Source: Buddleja alternifolia (lineage: Eukaryota > Streptophyta > Magnoliopsida > Lamiales > Scrophulariaceae). Taken from it: a DNA stretch of 64,000 bases. A program made the position numbers and the translations under genes. The stretch lies in assembly GCA_019426215.1 (NCBI GenBank), contig CM033408.1, positions 5,521,077 to 5,585,076 of the forward strand. The letters run 5' to 3'. A model generated the notes under the pieces. The model was not told where the DNA came from, searched no databases, and saw nothing but the letters and a program-made list of their open reading frames with translations. Of this stretch, positions 58,665 to 64,000 are shown piece by piece (position 1 is the stretch's first letter; each line of letters starts with the position of its first letter).

Positions 58665-61600
58665 AAGCATTTAAATTGGTCATACCTAGTTCACTTCTTA
58701 AAGTGAAAAGATAAATTACATGGAGATGTCTTTCTTTTAAACATGGTTACGCAATAAATGGTATCAAATGTCAATGTGTTTGGCTCTAGAATGAAGAACT
58801 GGGTTTTGATTTATGGTTAAGGCTCTTTGGTTATCGCAATGGATAGGAGTAGGACCTAGGATTATACCGTAATCTCTATGTTGTTGCCTCATCCATAAGA
58901 TTTGTGCACAACAACTTCCTTCGGCTACATACTCGGCTTCAACTATAGAGGCAACTATGGATTGTCGTTTCTTACTATGTCATGAAACTACCTATCACCA
59001 AAAAATTAACATGTATCACTTGTACTCTTTCAATTAGTTTTGCATCCTGTAAAATCTACGTCTAAATAACCAATTAGTTCAAAAGAAGAGTCCCTTGGAT
59101 ACCATAAACCCAAATGTTGTGTGCCTTTGAGGTATTTAAGAACTCTCTTTGCAGGAATTAAGTGTGATTCTTTAGGATCAGTTTGAAAGCGTGCACTCAT
59201 GCATACCGAAAACATAATATCAGGTCTGCTAGCAGTTAAATAAAGAAGTGATCCAATGATACATCTATAACTAATGATAGCAACCTTCTTCCCACTTTCA
59301 TCTTTATCTAGATTAAGCGTTTGGCTCATTGGAATTTTCGAAGGTGATGCATTTCCATACCAAATTTCTTAATCATATATTGGTTTATAAAGATGCCATT
59401 AGGGAGTTGTTTAACTTGTAATCCTAGGAAGAAAGTTAATTCACCCATTATGCTCATTTCAAATTGATCTTGCATCAGTTTTGAAAATTTTTCACATAGA
59501 CGCTTATTAGTAAATATCTTCGTCATTGGTAATTTTAAATAACGTTGTGTCAACGCTGCCTTTTGAAAAGCCTTTACCAATAAGAAAAATAGAAAGAATG
59601 TGATACCATGCTCGAGGTGCTTACTTAAGGCCATAGAGTGCCTTATCTAGCTTGTAAACCATACTCTTACCATGGTTGTTGATGATTCCTGGTGGTTGCT
59701 CTACATAAACTTCTTCTTGGAGTATTTAGGAAAGCACTCTTCAATTCCACTTGATACACTGTAAACTTGTTAAACGCTGCATATGCAAGAAATATGCGAA
59801 TTGCTTCAAGACGGGCGTCGGGAGCGTATGTCTCATCAAAATCAATACCCTCTTCTTGGCAATACCCTTGAGTGACAAGCCTGGCCTTGTTCCTTATAAC
59901 AATACCATTCTCATCCATCTTGTTTCTAAAAACCCATCTACTTCCAATAACTCCTTGGTGAGTTGGTCTTGGTACTAGCGTCCAAACCTTACTACGTCAA
60001 ACTGATTGAGCTCTTCTTGCATAGCTTTAATCCAACTAGGATCACTTAGCACTTCATCCACTTTCTTAGGTTCCATTTGAGATAAGAAACTCGCGAGCAT
60101 GGCCTCATTGAATGTAGGAGCTCTAGTCCTCACAATATCTCCAATAATTTGCTCTGATGGATGATCATGAAGCCATAATCTATCTGGCTGGAAGGGGTTT
60201 AGAGGTTGTTGCGGTGCTTGATCTTGCGTTGCATTCCCATTAACCTCTTGCACAGATGCTTGAAGTTCACAAGTTCTATTTTTCTCTTGATGATCATTTT
60301 CTTCATGATCATCAGTAATTCTTACAATACCATCATTGATAGACTCACGAATAACATTAGGAGGGGACATAAAGATCTCATCATCTTTGTCACTTTCATC
60401 ATCAATGATTATTTTGGACGTTGGATGACATAAATGTTCAAATTCTACGTGACTAGCGTTAACCTTACTGGGTTCTTGGTTAGCGTCATCAAAAACAACA
60501 TGAATGGATTCCTCAACTTTATTGGTTCGCCTATTAAGGATGTGAAAATTCTTTCCATTCTTAGAGTAGCCTAGAAAGATTCCCTCATCCAATTTAAGAT
60601 CAAACGTTTTAAGATTATGGGATCCATTATTATGAATAAAGCATTTTAAACCAAAGCCGTGAAAATATGAAATATTTAGCTTACGTCTCTTCCATAGTCA
60701 TATGGTGTTTTACCATGTTGTTTGTTGATCATCCAACGATTCTGAGAATAACAAGCAGTGTTGATTGCCTCGGCCCAAGACCTAGGAGCAAGCTTAGATT
60801 CTGCTAACATTGTCATAGCGGCTTCTTCTAGGGTTCTGTTCCGACGCTCAGTAACATAACACCGTTCTGTTGAGGAGTTCTTTGAGCTGAATACTCATGA
60901 TGTATCCTGTTTTCTGCACAAAACTTCTCAACAATCTTGTTAGTAAACTTAGTACCATGATCGCTCCTTATTCTTGCAACTTTAGGATTTTTCAAAGTTT
61001 GGAGTTGCCGAATAAGCGTTGTGAGCTTGTCACATGTTTCATATTTGGATGAAAGAAATCTCACCCAAGTAAATTGAGAGAAATCATCTACTATTACTAA
61101 AGAATACTTTTTACGCTCACACTGATCGTTTGAACAGGTCCAAACAGATCCATGTGAAGTAGTTCAAATATCTTAGAAGTAGATAGACAAAACTTTCTCT
61201 TGAAAGATGATTTAACTTGTTTGCCCATTTGACAAGCGTCACAAAGGAGATCCTTATGAAAAGGCCTTTAGGTAACCACTCTACAAGATTTAGCATTACA
61301 AGCTGAGAGATTATTTTAAAGTTGAGGTGATTCATTTTTCTATGTCATAACCAACCCATTTTAGATTCATTTTTAGCCACAAAGCATGTTGGTCTGTTAT
61401 CAATTATTGAACCCCAATCTACCAAATAAATATTGTTTGTTATTTTTCCCTTCAATTTGGTAGATCCAGTCTTAGCGTCGTTAATGTAGCAATAGTCACT
61501 TGAAAATTTAACTTCAAAACCTTTATCACAAAATTGACTTATGCTCAATAGATTATGCTAAACACCCTCAACATAGTATACGTCACTTATCATGACGTTC

Positions 61601-61790
61601 TCCTTATGTACAGTACCTATGCCTTTGGTTTTACCTTTGGAGTTGTCACCAAATACAACTTGAGGACCATTGGTTGCACGATAGTTGATCAAGAGATCCG
61701 TTGAGCCTGTCATATGCCTTAACGACGCACTATCAATGTACCAAACAGATGTATCGGTTCTGGATCTAGGTAACTACATTCAAAGGGTAG
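58665..61790 (-). pseudogene. pol: S3 pol, heavily decayed
   Basis: Consecutive pieces follow S1 pol: protease region (about 61750-61560), GAG-pre-integrase and zinc finger (61548-61117), integrase core (61064-60828, with RSDHGTKF and PQQNGV), linker and RT start (60592-59667, including [15 protein letters not shown] and [20 protein letters not shown]), RT end (59634-59326) and RNase H (59329-59030, then decayed). A deletion of about 40 bp near 59515 removes the YVDDILFG catalytic box present in S1. Another near 58700 removes the QLADIFTKAL segment. Many stops and frameshifts make it older or more eroded than S1. Confidence 0.88.
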
Positions 61791-61792
61791 TT

Positions 61793-62714
61793 CTAGTTCT
61801 TTTTAGGTACCCATTGTGATATGGGTCCTTTCACATTAGTAACGTTAGTCTGAATTAGAACTTTAGGAACCCATATTTGCTTAGTCTTCATTAGGGTAGG
61901 ATTAGCCTTTTTGGATTTCACATTGTGTTGTGTGTACTTCTTAGGTGTATAATGATTTCCTTGATTATAATAGTAATTATAATCATACTCGTAATCATAA
62001 TCATCGTAGTATTGATAATATGACCTCGATCGTTGTGGATATTGACGCTGGTATTTCCTTGGCGTTGGCTTAGGGTACGCTTGACACTTAGTGTTTGATT
62101 CACATTTGCAAAGTTTCTCCTTAGCCTTTTGAGCGTTCGGATAAACCTTTCTTTGTGAATCACTCACTTTGGTCTTTCCCTTGCCTGAGTCAGTATTGAA
62201 TTTCTCATTTGGCCTCTTACCATTGTCCTTGGGTTCATTAAGCGTTTGACTTTTTGAACCTTTTTAAACAAAGAATAGACCAATTCCTTTGTTGTTTGCC
62301 ATAACTTTAGACTTAGTTGGTTTACTACCGAATTTATCATATCCTAAATCGGTCTTTTCACCAAACACTCTAGTTACTTCAGTCACATTGTCCAGCTTTC
62401 TTGACGCTTTAGACAATGATGAGACGAGTTGTTCTAATTTAGCAAGTTTAGTGATCAGCCCAGCTTTTCTCTTGACTACCATATCAAGATCACTTTTCAA
62501 CTGAGTGATTTCAGTCTCAAGTGATTGGTTCTTCTCAATACATCGTTGCTAAACTTGCAACTCTACCTTGAGCATCACTTTTTTCATCTTTAAGCACTGA
62601 TATCTCATCAGAGTGATTTTAATATAGTTTGGCTGCATCTTGACAATCTTTATAATATTCTTTTACTTTGTCAAGCAATTCTTCATAAGAGAGAGGATTA
62701 GCTAATTCAGTATT
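61793..62714 (-). pseudogene. gag: S3 gag, 3' part
   Basis: Homologous to S1 gag from the coiled-coil region onward. The piece 62500-62264 has KLDNVTEVTRVFGEKTDLG (S1: MDNVTEVTRLFGEKTGLG). The piece 62167-61793 has QRKVYPNAQKAKEK, the Tyr/Asp-rich tract and a C-terminal QWVPKK before the protease. The zinc knuckle and capsid are missing because the element is cut at 62714. Confidence 0.82.
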
Positions 62715-62880
62715 CACTAAAACAAAATATAGATATTAGGACACTTTATTTGAGACACATTTTCATAAGTGTCCTAAGAGAATTGTATTGGGACACTGCT
62801 GAAAAAAGACACGGTCAAAGAGTGGGCGGGGTTATTTTTGTGGTTAGTGCCAAACATAGTCATTCTAATTTTACATATTG
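62715..62880 (+). mobile_element. CACTA-like transposon end
   Basis: Begins CACTAAAACAAAATATAG and is followed by repeated GGACAC/GTGTCC motifs in both orientations (TAGGACACTT, AAGTGTCCTAAG, GGGACACTGC). This is the pattern of En/Spm subterminal repeats. It cuts the S3 gag. The opposite end is not in the window. Confidence 0.45.
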
Positions 62881-62889
62881 GAGTTCCCA

Positions 62890-63120
62890 CCTTTTGTACA
62901 TTCATCCCTCTTTCTCCCTCTATTCTTTTTTCTTTTCTCTGGAACAAAGAACCGCTGTGACGCCATCAAAGGTATGACTCTCTTCTCTTCTCTCAATCTC
63001 TCTTTCGATTTTCTATCTTTTTTTCTATTTCCTATACTCTATCTTTCCTCCTCTATGGTTTTGGATTTTTTTTTTCTTTTGCCCTTTCCCTAGTTACTTC
63101 CATGGACACCGGCGGCACAG
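62890..63120 (+). other. Possible spliced 5' UTR and first coding exon
   Basis: A pyrimidine-rich leader (62900-62945) leads into ATCAAAG/GTATGACTC at 62971/62972, a fair 5' splice site. A T-rich stretch ends CCCTAG at 63093. The next exon holds ATGGACACCGGCGGCACAG (63102-63120), followed by GTACC, a second donor. This would encode MDTGGT and continue outside what I can trace. It could be a host gene start or sequence captured inside the CACTA-like element. No downstream exon was identified. Confidence 0.3.
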
Positions 63121-64000
63121 GTACCATCATAACCTTTTCTTTTCGTTTTTTTTTTTTGGGTCTCCAATGGAATATGGTATTAGGCCTTTTTAAAGCCCCT
63201 TTAAAGTTCTATGCCTGGATTGAAAAGAAACAAAGAGGAAAATTTGGTGGTGCAGTAGAAGCGGTGCCCTAGGGTTTTTAATAAGTAGGTCTTTTTTTCT
63301 TGTGTTTATTGAATGTTCTTATTTAATATCAATTTCTAATCCTATTATTTAAATTAAAAATCAAAGTCAAAAAAGATAGAAAAAAATAGTAATATTATTC
63401 AGTCTTATTAACACTTGATAAATTAAATCATTGGCGTATTTTATATTTTTATTGTGTAGTAATATCTCTTATTACTTATTAAAATCTATTTTGTATTTAA
63501 TTCTCGTATTTTGTACTCTTTAATTTGTCCAGGAAAAGATACCAACTCCATTGCTATAAGGCGAATGACCAAAAGATAAGATAAGATTTTTCTTTTTTAT
63601 TGATGGATTTGTTATCGGAACAGTAATGATGTATCAATTTCCATGTTGGTACAGACTCAGTTATTCAAGACAAAGAAGCAAAAACTCATTTTGTGAAGTG
63701 CTTGTAATACAAACAGTGAACCGGAATTGCATATAAAAGAATAACAAATTCATTGTAATTTGATAAACCTCTTAGTGAAATGATAGATGCAGCAAACATG
63801 AGAAAGTATGAATATCCTATAATGGGTAGTCAGTGGTAAGAATGAATTTAGGAATTGTAGAGGTATAGAAATAACTGCAAGAAAAAGAATGGTCACTATG
63901 CGTAGACCATAGTTCCACCATTTTCAATTGTATCCTTCTTTATACCCCAAGCAATTTATTTACTCTCCCTCTATGCACTTCTTCTACATGCATTTTCTAT
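63121..64000. other. Right-edge sequence without recognisable gene
   Basis: AT-rich, with T-runs near 63145. No frame with motif, no terminal repeats seen. If the exon call upstream is right, this would be intron or transposon interior. Confidence 0.4.

Larger units (their letters stand above)
52034..62714 (-). mobile_element. S3: Sirevirus-like element with complete 3' half and 5' truncation
   Basis: The minus-strand order is gag (3' part only), pol, a spacer of 0.8 kb, a third ORF of about 4.1 kb, a polypurine tract and a 3' LTR (53585-52034). The 5' LTR, primer site and gag N-terminus are missing, replaced at 62714/62715 by a CACTA-like end. Every frame is broken, and RT has lost its catalytic box. 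S3 gives the only nearly complete view of the third ORF in this window. Confidence 0.82.

Overview
This is an intergenic, transposon-dense stretch of an AT-rich plant nuclear genome. The organism is a eudicot as far as the sequence shows. The evidence is several classes of plant LTR retrotransposon (Sirevirus-like and other Ty1/copia; chromovirus, Tat/Ogre-like and Athila-like Ty3/gypsy), plant DNA-transposon ends, TA-rich non-coding DNA, and no bacterial, organellar, rRNA or tRNA genes. I found no intact host gene. One possible gene start, or captured exon, lies near the right edge (62.9-63.1 kb).

Layout from left to right. (1) 1-3017 holds two degraded copia-type LTR remnants on the + strand. 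(2) 3538-4575 is a short copia fragment on the minus strand. (3) 4592-16090 holds two Sirevirus-like elements on the minus strand: S1 (5' LTR, gag, pol and part of a third ORF) abuts the truncated 3' LTR of S2, an internally deleted relative. A CACTA-type terminus closes S2 on the right. (4) About 16440-19475 is a Tat/Ogre-like fragment (LTR, gag and a 71-bp tandem repeat). (5) 20494-42599 is a nest. A chromovirus (G1) carries a copia element (C3, 23823-35459, 5-bp duplication TCAGA) in its RNase H region; C3 carries an Athila-type solo LTR (33599-35271, duplication GCATC) in its 5' LTR. The 3' LTR of G1 is split by a gag-protease-only Athila element (A1). (6) 42600-52033 is AT-rich DNA with non-autonomous DNA transposons, a composite minisatellite and a duplicated segment of about 350 bp. 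(7) 52034-62714 is a third Sirevirus-like element (S3) with a 3' LTR, a third ORF of about 4 kb, a decayed pol and the 3' part of gag. (8) 62715-64000 begins with a CACTA-like end and contains the possible exon structure.

All retroelement reading frames are broken, mostly by single stops, frameshifts or deletions of catalytic segments, so none looks autonomous. C3 is the youngest large element: by eye its LTRs differ at about 2% of positions. The observations most worth following up are: a cluster of three hairpins, one a perfect 28-bp palindrome, in the C3 leader; the very long third ORF of the Sirevirus-like elements with a promoter-like region before it; a CpG-containing word (GACGCTT/AGCGCTT) recurring through the Sirevirus-like copies; and junction-spanning duplications around A1. 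Element classes come from motifs recognised by eye; no database search was run.
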